The notes beneath the pieces were generated by a model. That model ran no database searches, was not told the DNA's origin, and worked only from the letters and a program-made list of their open reading frames with translations. Position numbers and translations under genes: made by a program. 33,819 nucleotides of DNA from Candidatus Binatia bacterium (GTDB lineage: Bacteria > Desulfobacterota > Binatia > Bin18), in NCBI GenBank assembly GCA_022824615.1, contig JAJDZM010000115.1:1-33819 (forward strand). Reading direction: 5' to 3'. Numbering within the stretch: position 1 is the stretch's first letter; each line of letters starts with the position of its first letter. Of this stretch, positions 1 to 7,368 are shown one piece after another.

Positions 1-774
1 AATATGGAGCTGGCCATCGTGCGCGACGGGGACCACTATATGCTCAACGGGCGCAAGTGGTGGATCACAGGAGTGCTAAGCGAGCGCTGCAAGGTCATGC
101 TGGTTATGGGCAAGTCGAATCCCGAGGCTGACCGCCACTCCCAGCACTCAACCATCCTGGTCCCGGTTGACACGCCGGGCTTTCGGATTGTCCGGCCACT
201 CAGGGCCTTTGGCAGCTATCACTCTCCCGGCGGGGAAGGCGAGCTGGTATTTGAGGATGTCCGAGTCCCCAAGGAGAATCTCATTCTGGGCGAAGGGCGC
301 GGATTCGAGATTGCCCAGGGCCGGCTCGGGCCGGGCCGCTTTCAGTACGCCATGATGTTTGTTGGCATGGCCCAGCGCTGTCTCGATCTCATGTGCCAGC
401 GGGTAGGCGAGCGGGTGGCGTTTGGCGAGACCCTCATCAAGAAGACCAGCATCCAGCATGAGATCGCCCGCTCCCGGTGTGACATTGAACAGTGCCGGCT
501 GCTGGTGCTGGCGGCGGCCGACAAGATGGACCGCGAAGGCTCGAAGGGCGCGCGCGATTTCATTTCCATGGTCAAAATTGTTGCCCCCCAGATGTGCCAG
601 ACCGTGGCCGACCGGGCCATTCAGGCGTTTGGCGGCAAGGGCGTCAGTCAGGACACACCGATGCAGCATGTGTTTTTGACCAGCCGCTTCTGCCGCATCG
701 CCGACGGGCCGGACGAAGTCCATATGTCACAACTCGGCCGCTGGACCCAGCGCGATGCCAGGGGAGTGCGCTAG
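1..774 (+). CDS. Acyl-CoA dehydrogenase, C-terminal part (5' end outside window)
   Basis: The frame is open from base 1, so this is the C-terminal 257 or so residues of a protein usually about 400 long. Acyl-CoA dehydrogenases use FAD to introduce a C2-C3 double bond into acyl-CoA. The visible part has the middle beta-domain (the NGRKWWITG segment near the start) followed by the all-helical C-terminal domain with the FAD-contacting AFGGKGVSQD segment. The last conserved block is ADGPDEVH, which is typical of the ACAD10/ACAD11-like branch rather than short-chain or medium-chain enzymes. It ends with TAG directly before the next gene, suggesting co-transcription. The substrate cannot be deduced. 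The family is confident; the branch assignment is from the DGPDEVH motif only. Confidence 0.9.
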   Translation, partial: NMELAIVRDGDHYMLNGRKWWITGVLSERCKVMLVMGKSNPEADRHSQHSTILVPVDTPGFRIVRPLRAFGSYHSPGGEGELVFEDVRVPKENLILGEGRGFEIAQGRLGPGRFQYAMMFVGMAQRCLDLMCQRVGERVAFGETLIKKTSIQHEIARSRCDIEQCRLLVLAAADKMDREGSKGARDFISMVKIVAPQMCQTVADRAIQAFGGKGVSQDTPMQHVFLTSRFCRIADGPDEVHMSQLGRWTQRDARGVR

Positions 775-1041
775 GTGGACCGGGCCGGGTCGAATCGACC
801 GTTTATCGCCGGGATGGTCCTGACCTGCCCGGAGCCGACCTGCGGCTACGCGCTGTACGAAATTACACGCTGGGCCCTCACCCAGGATTTGCTGGAGGAT
901 AACCAGCACTATATGAAGCCGCTCCACGCGGCGATTCGCCCGCGCTCGGTGTGGTCTTCACTCAAATGCGGGTTTTGCGGCACCTCGCTGTACGACTATA
1001 AGCGGCGCGCCCTGCATACCTTTGAGCTGGGCTGGTGGTAG
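775..1041 (+). CDS. Small hypothetical protein with zinc-ribbon-like cysteines
   Basis: This 88-residue product is not recognised. It carries a CPEPTC motif near residue 18 and a CGFC motif near residue 66, a spacing compatible with one zinc-binding knuckle or ribbon. The GTG start at 775 abuts the stop of the acyl-CoA dehydrogenase and has a GGGAG-type ribosome binding site about 8 bases upstream. An in-frame ATG at 814 would give 75 residues but has no clear ribosome binding site. The adjacency suggests translational coupling to the dehydrogenase gene. It has no signal peptide or membrane segment. Zinc binding is inferred from cysteine spacing only. Confidence 0.6.
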   Translation: MDRAGSNRPFIAGMVLTCPEPTCGYALYEITRWALTQDLLEDNQHYMKPLHAAIRPRSVWSSLKCGFCGTSLYDYKRRALHTFELGWW

Positions 1042-1056
1042 GCTATACCCTAGCCC

Positions 1057-1428
1057 CTAGCCTTCCGGACCCGCTTCGTTGGCGACGGCGAGCAACACAT
1101 CGGCGTGGCAGTCGTCGTCCAACGGGCACCAACAGGCCAGGTTCTTGCCTTTCAAGTGGTGCTGAATGGTCTCTACCGAGGGCGGAGGCGGAAGCGCGTC
1201 GCCGCCCTTAAAAAGCGCCGCCAGCCCTGGGACCAATTGGTCATTCAGCCACAGCTTGTACACCGCAACCAGCAAGCCCCGGTCAACGGCCATGTCGGGG
1301 TTTTCCTTGAGCCGAAAGAACGGGTTGCCCCACTTGCCGGGCCGTCCGACATAGACGGCGTTTTTCGGCATCTTCCAGTCCTTGGTGCGTTTGCGCTGAA
1401 TTCGCTTTGGGTGTCTTTTACGTGCCAT
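1057..1428 (-). CDS. DUF4326 domain protein
   Basis: A 123-residue protein containing the two hallmarks of the DUF4326 family: a YVGRPGKWGNPF block around residues 26-37 and a LACWCPLDDDCHADVLL block close to the C-terminus. The function of this family is not established; members are often found on phages and plasmids. The N-terminus is very basic (MARKRHPKRIQRKRTKD). The open frame continues upstream to 1779, but that extension is antisense to the start of the next monooxygenase gene and carries no family signature, so the ATG at 1428 was chosen. No strong ribosome binding site precedes it, and a second in-frame ATG (MPKNAVYVG) is possible. It converges with the upstream zinc-ribbon gene. 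Confidence 0.75.
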   Translation of the reverse strand: MARKRHPKRIQRKRTKDWKMPKNAVYVGRPGKWGNPFFRLKENPDMAVDRGLLVAVYKLWLNDQLVPGLAALFKGGDALPPPPSVETIQHHLKGKNLACWCPLDDDCHADVLLAVANEAGPEG

Positions 1429-1542
1429 GCATTCAGCATAAGGCGGTCCGGGGTTCAGAGCAAGCGTTGACAGCCGCTCGACAAGGCCGCCCTGAACGCA
1501 GTACGCTATGGGCATTCGTGTATCGCTCATGAGGATACGGTT

Positions 1543-2844
1543 ATGCCCAAGCAAATCCATCTCGCCTGCTTCGCCCTCTTTACCCCGGCTCCGCATATGC
1601 CGCTGTCGTGGATCTATCCGCGCGAGAAGATTCGTCACAAATGGTATGAGGGCGAGTACTGGGAATCCGTGGTCCGTACCCTGGAGCGCGGCAAGTTCGA
1701 CATGCTGTTTTTCGCGGACAGCCTGGCGGGGGGCACGCAGCCCGATCAGGTGCGCTACGCCATCCAATTCCCCAGCCATGACCCGGTCTCCCTGATAACC
1801 TATCTCTCGGCAGTCGCCAAAAAACTCGGCTTTGCCGTCACCATGTCTACGACCTTTTACCCGCCGTTTCTGCTGGCCCGGACCTTATCGACCCTCGATC
1901 ATCTCACCAAGGGCCGGATCGGCTGGAATATCGTGTCCTCGACCTCAACGGCCGAGGCCAGAAACTTCGGGCTGGAGAGCCTGCCAGCGCATGACGACCG
2001 CTATGAGCGCGCCGACGAATATATGCAGGTATGCTACGGCCTGTGGAACAGTTGGGACTCGGATGCCGTGCAAATGGACATGGAGCACAAGGTCTTTGCC
2101 GACCCGTCAAAAGTCCACCGCGTCGACTTTCAGGGGCAGTGGTATCGGGTCCAGGGGCCGTTTACGGTCATCCCCTCTGCCCGCCGCCGGCCGTTTCTGT
2201 TTCAGGCCGGCCAGTCGGACCGGGGTCGGGCCTTTGCCGCCCAGCACGCCGAGGGCATCTTCAGCGCCGCTCGCGGCGTCAAGCAGATGCGCGCGTTCTG
2301 CGAGGATATTGCCGGGCGGGCGGAACGCCTGGGCCGCAATCCGGACGACATCCCCATCATGTGGGCCGGCCAGCCGCTGGTGGCCGAGAGCGCGTCCGAG
2401 GCGCGCGAACGCTGGGCCGCCATTCGCGCCCGGATTCCGCTCGAAGCGTCCTTGGCCCAGATGTCGATGCACTTCAATCTCGACCTGTCTCGGTTTGATA
2501 TTGACGTGCCGGTCCAGGACTTGGACGTGCCCGGCACCAGGGGCCTGTTCGAGATGTATCAGAAATACGACGTGAACATCACGCTGCGTGATATCGCCAA
2601 AACCTATCTGACCGGCAGCGATACCAACCCGCTGGTCGGCACTCCGTCGCAGGTGGCGGACGCCATGCAGCACTTTCTCGAAGAAGGCGGCGGCAACGGG
2701 TTTCAGATCACACCGCCGTTCTACGCGCCCGACTATTATGAAGACCTGGTGAATCTCCTCGTCCCGGAGCTCCAGAGACGCGGAGTGTATCGGGACGACT
2801 ACACGGGCACGACCTTACGCGAGCATCTGTGCGGGTCGGTATGA
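1543..2844 (+). CDS. FMN-dependent monooxygenase, NtaA/SnaA/DszA-type (LLM class)
   Basis: A 433-residue TIM-barrel flavin monooxygenase of the bacterial luciferase-like superfamily. NtaA/SnaA/DszA enzymes use reduced FMN from a partner reductase and O2 to attack chelators, sulfones and related compounds. Family features seen are the N-terminal strand (IHLACFAL), the GRIGWNIVSS segment near residue 127, the AGQSDRGRAFAA phosphate-binding segment near 223, and the closing GTPSQVADAM block near 370. Length is normal. A GAGGA ribosome binding site lies about 8 bases before the ATG. No flavin reductase gene is adjacent, so FMNH2 must come from elsewhere. The natural substrate is unknown. A second LLM enzyme of a different subgroup lies about 1.3 kb downstream on the other strand. 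Confidence 0.9.
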   Translation: MPKQIHLACFALFTPAPHMPLSWIYPREKIRHKWYEGEYWESVVRTLERGKFDMLFFADSLAGGTQPDQVRYAIQFPSHDPVSLITYLSAVAKKLGFAVTMSTTFYPPFLLARTLSTLDHLTKGRIGWNIVSSTSTAEARNFGLESLPAHDDRYERADEYMQVCYGLWNSWDSDAVQMDMEHKVFADPSKVHRVDFQGQWYRVQGPFTVIPSARRRPFLFQAGQSDRGRAFAAQHAEGIFSAARGVKQMRAFCEDIAGRAERLGRNPDDIPIMWAGQPLVAESASEARERWAAIRARIPLEASLAQMSMHFNLDLSRFDIDVPVQDLDVPGTRGLFEMYQKYDVNITLRDIAKTYLTGSDTNPLVGTPSQVADAMQHFLEEGGGNGFQITPPFYAPDYYEDLVNLLVPELQRRGVYRDDYTGTTLREHLCGSV

Positions 2845-2870
2845 AAGGCGCTGTGATAAAAAATAGAGTA

Positions 2871-2892
2871 TAGAGACGCTCAGCGGCCTCTA
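2871..2892 (-). terminator. Possible intrinsic terminator of the DUF2283 gene
   Basis: On the minus strand a TAGAG/CTCTA stem with an inner GCC/CGC-like extension overlaps the stop codon of the DUF2283 gene. About seven bases later comes a run of six T residues (2858-2863 on the plus strand as A). The short stem and the spacer before the T run make this a weak call. Confidence 0.3.
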
Positions 2893-3108
2893 CTTTCCCG
2901 CAGGAGTAACAGCCTCGTATTCCACCGGCAGGAGATTTCCTAGATTGACATGTTTGGAGGCGTCCAGAATCTCTATCCCAACGATTTGGTCACCTTCACC
3001 CATATCTAAGACAATATCCTCGGACAGCCGTCTGTTCATCACCTGACGCTTTTGATCGTCGAGGCGTATATACAGAAGATCAGACCTCGCGTTGTACTGA
3101 ATCCGCAT
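2890..3108 (-). CDS. DUF2283 family protein
   Basis: A 72-residue protein with the classic DUF2283 pattern: a short strand followed by D-x-LYIRL near residues 9-16, then an acidic DIVLDMGEGDQIVGIEILDAS core. These small proteins are widespread, often next to toxin-antitoxin or DUF4258 genes, and have no defined activity. The ATG at 3108 is preferred because GGGAG sits 8 bases upstream; an upstream ATG at 3129 would add seven residues (MAGGRNL) without a ribosome binding site. No partner gene is seen beside it. The family call is confident; the function is unknown. Confidence 0.82.
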   Translation of the reverse strand: MRIQYNARSDLLYIRLDDQKRQVMNRRLSEDIVLDMGEGDQIVGIEILDASKHVNLGNLLPVEYEAVTPAGK

Positions 3109-3213
3109 TAGGTTTCTCCCACCTGCCATAAAAGACGTAGACCGTCACAGTGATAAGCAGGAGGATCAATTCTGATTTCCATTTATCTTAGGGCAGCTGA
3201 ATTATCGATTTGA

Positions 3214-3232
3214 GCCGCTAAATAGCAGCGGC
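3214..3232 (-). terminator. Hairpin after the selenoprotein gene
   Basis: A perfect 6-bp stem (GCCGCT/AGCGGC) with a 7-base loop lies 9 bases past the stop codon of the selenoprotein gene on the minus strand. There is no U-rich tail, so it may be a weak terminator or an mRNA 3'-end stabiliser. Confidence 0.3.
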
Positions 3233-3241
3233 ATTATGACT

Positions 3242-4051
3242 CTACGCCGCCTGAGTGTTCTCGGGCAACTCCATATACGTCTCGCGCCACTCGCCGGTTT
3301 CGTCCCACCGAAAGGGCGTCTGCAGCGTCGTCAGCGGATAGCGCGCGGTCTCAAGCAGGTCGAGGGCCATGCCGACGATGGCCCGCTGCATGTCCTTATC
3401 TCCCGGCTTGCCGCACGGATTGCCGAGCGGGAAGTCGGTAAAGACAAAGCGCGGCACCCCGCACTGCTCAACAATATCGCGGGCCGAGCCGAGGACGACC
3501 GTTGGGATACCGTGCGCCTCAAGATGTCGGGCAACCAGACTCACGGTCTGGTGACACACCGGTCACAGGGCGACCAGCAGGGCAATATCGACCCCATCCT
3601 CACGACAGAAGTCGAGCACGGCCGGGGCATCTTCGTGCATAGTCTGCCGCGCACTATAGACCGTGGGTACGCCGTAAAAGCGCGGCGACAGGCTGCCGAG
3701 CCGGCCTTCGGCCACGTACTCGTTTACGCGGCGGACCGGCAGGAAGGTTTCGATATCGTCGGTATGGGTGGCTGTTTTGTGCCACGACAGATGACGGGTA
3801 TAGAGCGCCTCGGGGGCAGGTCGGGTAGCCGCGGTATACCGGCTGCGCTTCCGCCCGCCCTGCAAATCCGGGGCCGCGGTGGTGACTAGAGCCACCCGGC
3901 TTTCGCTCAGCGGTTTGGCCAGCGGCGTGAACGGCGCGTCCGGGTTGGACGCCCAGCGGTAGGGATTGCCGTAGCCCTTCGCCAGGTAGAATTCACGCGA
4001 TTTGTCGATATAGCTGACAAAGCCGCGCTGGGTCGGATCGAAATCACTCAT
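3242..4051 (-). CDS. Selenoprotein, glycine/betaine/sarcosine/D-proline reductase GrdB/PrdB-like (in-frame UGA = Sec163)
   Basis: Read through the TGA at 3563-3565, this is one continuous 269-residue protein. Upstream residues 1-162 and downstream residues 164-269 are in the same frame and both look like the substrate-reducing subunit family of clostridial-type amino acid reductases (GrdB/PrdB). The TGA falls in LLVAL-U-PVCHQTVSL, giving a U-x-x-C redox motif (Sec163, Cys166) followed by the family's CHQT-SLVAR-LE block. A hairpin fitting a bacterial SECIS element starts 10 bases behind it. The start at 4051 has a GAGGGGAG ribosome binding site 7 bases upstream. Neither GrdA, nor a proprotein-type subunit, nor sel genes are in the window, so the true substrate is unknown. 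Automated calling would split this gene in two. Confidence 0.85.
3534..3565 (-). promoter_or_regulatory. SECIS element and Sec-coding UGA
   Basis: On the minus strand the UGA (3565-3563) is followed after 10 bases by a perfect 7-bp stem (ACCAGAC/GTCTGGT, 3552-3546 with 3540-3534) closed by a five-base loop CGTGA. The loop has a G at its second position and lies 18-22 bases behind the UGA. Bacterial SECIS elements bound by SelB have this geometry: a short stem with a small apical loop bearing an early G, placed roughly 16-37 bases downstream of the codon. The structure is seen directly; SelB binding is inference. Confidence 0.72.
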
Positions 4052-4168
4052 TGCTGTTCTCCCCTCATCGCGGAAGGCTACGGTTGGGGTTGGGAGATAA
4101 ACCAACCGGCTCCCGCTTGCAGGAGCCGATCAGCCAGATGAATCCCGGCCCTGAGCCGAGTCGAAGGG

Positions 4169-5518
4169 TTAGGCGGCCATCAGTTCGGCCAGAGCATCGG
4201 CATCGCTGACGGGACCGGGCTTGCCGTTGGCCAGGGGCCGCGAGCCGGGTTTTTGCGTAAACGGGTCAACCAGCCCCAGCGTCTTGCCGTGCTCGCGCAT
4301 GGCCGGAATGACATCGCGGTTGAGCAGCTCCAGACAGCGCATCCGATCCTTGGCCGGCACCGGGCCGTCCAGCCAGAAGGAGAAGATGCCCGGCCGCAGG
4401 ATATCCTGGATTTTCTTGAGCTTGGGAATCACGTCGTCGGGCGTACCGGCGATCATGACCATATCCTTGAGCACACCGGGATAGCTGTCGTAAATGGTCT
4501 TTTTGACGGCCTCGATCTCTTCGACCGTCGTTTCCCCGCCCTCACCGTACAGCGGTCCGGCAGAGGCATTGACGCCGAAATTCGTCCGGGCCAGCCGGCG
4601 GGTGGCCGCCTTCGAGTTATAGCCCGGCGGGAACATCCACTCGGGCCGGGCAAAGTGGGCAAAGGCACCGCCGTACAGAATACGCTTGCCCATTTCTTCC
4701 GCGCGCTCCTGGCTATCGCAGACCATGACCGGTTGCAGATAGCCGAAATTCTCCGGTCCGGCCTGATAGCCTTCGCGGGCGGCAGCTGTATTGTAGAAAT
4801 CCCACAGCTCCAGGGTGGGTTCGAGCCGGGTGGCGAGGGCCACATAAGGGTAGCGGTTCTTGGCGCACCAGGCCACGGTTTCCGGGCTGATGAGACCGGG
4901 AATCCAGAAGGGAGGATGCGGCTCCTGGACGGGCAGCACCCAGGGATTGACGTGGCGGAAGTGAAAGTGTTTGCCCTCATACCGAAACGGGCCGGGCTTG
5001 GTCCACGACTGGACGATAAAGTCGATGCCCTCTTCAAAGTACTCGCGGTTAAAGGCCGGGTTGGCGTTATTGGCGAGTTGTTCGCTGCCCGCACCACGGA
5101 CCCAGCCGGAGATCAGGCGGCCATTGGAAATCAGGTCGATCATAGCCAGCTCTTCGGCCAGTCGGAGCGCATTCGAGACGGTCGGAACCGGGTTACCGAG
5201 CAGGGCCATTTTGACCCGGCTGGTCGCCTTGGCCAGGACCGAGGCTTCGACATCCATGACTGCGCCCAGGCAGAAGGGATTGGCATGGTGCTCGTTGAGC
5301 ATGATGCCGTCAAAGTTCATCAGCTCCTGGTCAGTATAGATTTTCTCGTCGAGATACTGGTTGAGCAACCGCGCGCCGTGCTGGCGATCAAAATAGCTGT
5401 TCGGCGTCCCGAAAAAGCTGCGTTTGCGAATAATCTCGTTTTCGAGGTCGCGATATTGCTCCGGATGTTCCTCCGGGTCGTAGTGATACGCGCGTTCCGT
5501 AAACCACATGAAATGCAT
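4169..5518 (-). CDS. LLM-class flavin-dependent oxidoreductase (luciferase-like)
   Basis: A 449-residue member of the bacterial luciferase-like monooxygenase superfamily, from a different branch than the NtaA-type enzyme at 1543. Seen are the N-terminal strand MHFMWFTERAYHYDP, the metal-free substrate pocket segment FDGIMLNEHH near residues 68-77, NPVPTVSNALRLAEELAMIDLISNGRLISG across residues 107-136 in pieces typical of the family, and a late GTPDDVIPKL block near residue 359. AGGAGG lies 7 bases before the ATG at 5518; a longer frame to 5575 lacks such a site. It is on the same strand as the selenoprotein gene, 117 bases upstream, so both may be one transcript. The substrate is unknown. 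Confidence 0.88.
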   Translation of the reverse strand: MHFMWFTERAYHYDPEEHPEQYRDLENEIIRKRSFFGTPNSYFDRQHGARLLNQYLDEKIYTDQELMNFDGIMLNEHHANPFCLGAVMDVEASVLAKATSRVKMALLGNPVPTVSNALRLAEELAMIDLISNGRLISGWVRGAGSEQLANNANPAFNREYFEEGIDFIVQSWTKPGPFRYEGKHFHFRHVNPWVLPVQEPHPPFWIPGLISPETVAWCAKNRYPYVALATRLEPTLELWDFYNTAAAREGYQAGPENFGYLQPVMVCDSQERAEEMGKRILYGGAFAHFARPEWMFPPGYNSKAATRRLARTNFGVNASAGPLYGEGGETTVEEIEAVKKTIYDSYPGVLKDMVMIAGTPDDVIPKLKKIQDILRPGIFSFWLDGPVPAKDRMRCLELLNRDVIPAMREHGKTLGLVDPFTQKPGSRPLANGKPGPVSDADALAELMAA

Positions 5519-5594
5519 AGTCTGTCCTCCTGCTGTGAAAAGACTAGAAATATAAGAGACGGGCGGCGGAGGCAAGAGGAAATCTGAACGAGTA

Positions 5595-5611
5595 GTGGCT
5601 CAGTTTGAAAT
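5595..5611 (+). repeat. Solo copy of a terminal-repeat sequence (GTGKCTCARTTTGAAAT)
   Basis: This 17-base stretch and its flanks (AGTAGTG, then TTTTCC further on) match the left end of the putative mobile element at 17018 over roughly 28 bases with few differences. The same core is present inverted at 17249 and 18566. No inverted partner is visible near this copy, so it looks like a solo end or relic in the intergenic region before the lipoprotein gene. Confidence 0.55.
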
Positions 5612-5720
5612 CTTTTCCTTACAGAATTTCCTAGTTTAAGGTCCTGATTCTCGACCGTTCTTGACAACCTTTTTCCTCTTCTGCATTTTTACGCCCATTC
5701 TGTACCGGGGAGGAAACTGC

Positions 5721-6119
5721 ATGAGGAGATGGAAATATCTTGGACTGATCGGGCTTCTACTTATCCTGCACGGCTGTTCGGTCGGGATGGCCATGTCTGG
5801 ACGGCCTGACCCGAATACCGGCGCATTGCGGGTCGGGCAGGCCCGCGATGAAGTCTTGTTGCATTTGGGACAGCCGACACAGACCTATGCGACTGAGACG
5901 GGCCGGACGGATACCTTCCATCTGCAACGCGGGAACCAGCCCTCCACGGGCCGGGCGGTCGGCCATGCGGTCATGGATGTCCTGACACTAGGAGCCTGGG
6001 AGATCATTGGGACGCCGGTGGAAGGGTTTACAGGCGAAAAATTCACGCTCTCGGTCTCCTATGATAAAGAAGAACAAGTCACAAAGATTACGACCTCGCC
6101 AGGAGTTCCTGAATTTTAG
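5721..6119 (+). CDS. BamE/SmpA-like lipoprotein
   Basis: A 132-residue lipoprotein. The N-terminus is basic, then hydrophobic, ending in ILHGC with the lipidated cysteine at position 19. Residues about 38-55 (RVGQARDEVLLHLGQPTQT) match the start of the SmpA/OmlA (BamE) fold, where a helix followed by an LG-x-P turn precedes two strands. A glycine-rich segment (GRAVGHAVMDVLTLGAWEIIGTPVEG) follows and resembles small outer-membrane-associated lipoproteins more than true BamE, so a role in the Bam complex is not claimed. GGGGAGG lies 7 bases before the ATG at 5721; an in-frame upstream ATG at 5661 would destroy the signal sequence. It implies a Gram-negative envelope. Confidence 0.75.
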   Translation: MRRWKYLGLIGLLLILHGCSVGMAMSGRPDPNTGALRVGQARDEVLLHLGQPTQTYATETGRTDTFHLQRGNQPSTGRAVGHAVMDVLTLGAWEIIGTPVEGFTGEKFTLSVSYDKEEQVTKITTSPGVPEF

Positions 6120-6143
6120 CCTTACCTCTCATCAAACGGCAGA

Positions 6144-6329
6144 ATGAGCACATTTGGCGACGATCTGATCCAGTCCCTAAATGAAGCCCTCATCCACGCG
6201 AAGGGCGATGGCCCCACCATTCTCCATGCTGTTATGACTCCGCGCGAGGTTCAGCAGCAGGCGAACCTTTGGGCTCGACGAGTTCCGCCTGCTGCCAGAA
6301 GGTCTCGTCCAGTTCAGGAATATCGCTGA
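6144..6329 (+). pseudogene. Truncated helix-turn-helix antitoxin (5' part only)
   Basis: The first 42 or so residues (MSTFGDDLIQSLNEALIHAKGDGP..., then TPREVQQQANL) look like the N-terminus of HigA/MqsA-type HTH antitoxins, which continue with REV-x-x-x-AGL-T-Q and then a helix-turn-helix domain of another 50 residues. Here the similarity stops at about base 6270; the remaining codons to 6329 are antisense to the neighbouring BrnA-like fragment. No ribosome binding site is obvious and no toxin gene precedes it. The DNA-binding helix is missing, so the product is unlikely to work. The family assignment rests on a short stretch. Confidence 0.5.
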
Positions 6330-6396
6330 AATCGATGTTCTCGTCTTTCGTGGCCGCGATCTGTCGGGGGGTGAGGGGTTTATCGTATCCGCTCAT
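6232..6396 (-). pseudogene. Truncated BrnA/CopG-type antitoxin (N-terminal half)
   Basis: The 54-residue product starts as BrnA-type antitoxins do (MSGYDKPLTPRQI, then DFSDIPELDETFWQQAELVEP), but the ribbon-helix-helix half that should follow is absent. After about residue 43 the frame runs through sequence antisense to the truncated HTH gene and stops. GAAGG lies about 10 bases before the ATG at 6396. It begins 16 bases after the stop of the intact BrnA gene on the same strand. The break at about 6268-6274 coincides with the break of the opposing HTH fragment, so one deletion or recombination event probably removed both 3' parts. Confidence 0.55.
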
Positions 6397-6412
6397 GGTA
6401 AACTTGCCTTCG

Positions 6413-6688
6413 TCACGCGGCGTCATGTTTTCCGATCCACTCACGGAGCGCCTGATCGATCCGTGTCTGCCATCCGCGACCGCCGGCCTTGAAGTGATCG
6501 ATCACGTCCTGCGACAGACGGATGGTCGTTGACACTTTCGGTCTGGCGACCGGTGGTCGGCCGCGGCGGACAGCCGCCTTGGCGAACTTCTCCGGCCAGC
6601 CGTCCCCGGACAGGTCCGGCGCCGTATCCGGATCAAAATCTTGGGGTATAGAGCGTTCGTTCCCGTCCGTTGCCGTTCCCGATACCAA
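6413..6688 (-). CDS. brnA: BrnA family antitoxin (no BrnT partner seen)
   Basis: A 91-residue protein with an acidic N-terminal arm (DFDPDTAPDLSGDGW), the RRGRPP-x-RPK linker and the C-terminal ribbon-helix-helix: STTIRLSQDVIDHFKAGGRGWQTRIDQALREWI. This order is diagnostic of BrnA, which neutralises the ribonuclease BrnT and represses its own operon. The only start codon that keeps the usual N-terminus is TTG at 6688, directly after the stop of the EthD gene, so translation may be coupled. BrnT normally lies immediately upstream of brnA; here that place is taken by an unrelated EthD gene and no BrnT-like frame is visible in the window. It is likely an orphan antitoxin or regulator. Confidence 0.78.
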   Translation of the reverse strand: MVSGTATDGNERSIPQDFDPDTAPDLSGDGWPEKFAKAAVRRGRPPVARPKVSTTIRLSQDVIDHFKAGGRGWQTRIDQALREWIGKHDAA

Positions 6689-7357
6689 TCAATCCACAAT
6701 ACGCACCTCATACCCGCTGCATACCAGCATGGGTTCGACCAGTTCGCCGAAACCGTCCGGCTCATACCCCTGGATGTCGGCGAATGTGGCATTGGGGTGG
6801 TCGATGCAGATTTGGGCCACGCCGTCGTAGGCGCGTTCTCGCTCGGCATCGTCCAGGTCAACCAGGTCCACGGAATAACGCACCGCGTCCGGCGTATTAT
6901 TGATGGCCGCGACAACGTTCGGCACGTGGACGTTCAGCCAGTAGTCATCCAGGTGGGCGCGCTCAATTCCCTGGCGTCGCTTGATAAAGAAGGTGAGCTT
7001 GGTGGTGTCGCGGGTCGTCGGACCATCCACGTTGAGATGCTCGGTCACAAACAGATTACAGCCCGGTTGGATGGTGGCGTAGGTGCTGAATTTGTCGGCG
7101 TCGATATTGGGCGGGGCCTGCCGTCCGATCGTGGTCTCAAAATGCTCTCGATCCCGGAACCACAGCTCGGCCATACCGTCCGGTGGACGGCTGTCCGCAT
7201 CAGCGCTGTCCGAGGGCGGATCAAAGAAGGTGATGCGATAGCGTTCCGGCTTGACCAGCGAAACGACATGCGGGGCGTGCACATGCTCCCAGACGTGCAC
7301 CAGCTCGTCATGCGAAATATGATCCAGACGCCGAACAGCAGCCATAAATTTCAACAT
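6689..7357 (-). CDS. EthD domain protein with two tandem EthD repeats
   Basis: A 222-residue protein built from two ferredoxin-like EthD units: residues about 1-110 (MLKFMAAVRR, then ELVHVWEHVHAPHV) and about 115-222 (KLTFFIKRRQGIE, then LDDYWLNVHVPNV). EthD was named from the ethyl tert-butyl ether degradation cluster, and related domains include small dimeric enzymes such as methylmuconolactone isomerase-like proteins. The fused form would mimic that dimer. GGAGGG lies 6 bases before the ATG at 7357. It sits 11 bases after the SMP-30 lactonase gene on the same strand, suggesting a shared catabolic operon that continues into brnA. The reaction is unknown. Confidence 0.82.
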   Translation of the reverse strand: MLKFMAAVRRLDHISHDELVHVWEHVHAPHVVSLVKPERYRITFFDPPSDSADADSRPPDGMAELWFRDREHFETTIGRQAPPNIDADKFSTYATIQPGCNLFVTEHLNVDGPTTRDTTKLTFFIKRRQGIERAHLDDYWLNVHVPNVVAAINNTPDAVRYSVDLVDLDDAERERAYDGVAQICIDHPNATFADIQGYEPDGFGELVEPMLVCSGYEVRIVD

Positions 7358-7368
7358 GGTGTCCCTCC

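Noticed and set aside
1429-1779. Upstream extension of the DUF4326 frame
   Set aside because: It overlaps the start of the monooxygenase gene in antisense and contains no family sequence, so the start was moved to 1428.
3563-3565. Reading the interrupted reductase as a pseudogene with a nonsense mutation
   Set aside because: The stop is specifically TGA, sits exactly at the redox position U-x-x-C, and is followed by a well-placed hairpin with a G in the loop. Both flanks remain well conserved.
4253-5587. Long plus-strand frame (444 residues)
   Set aside because: It is the antisense shadow of the LLM monooxygenase gene. The real gene has an AGGAGG site and family motifs; the shadow has neither.
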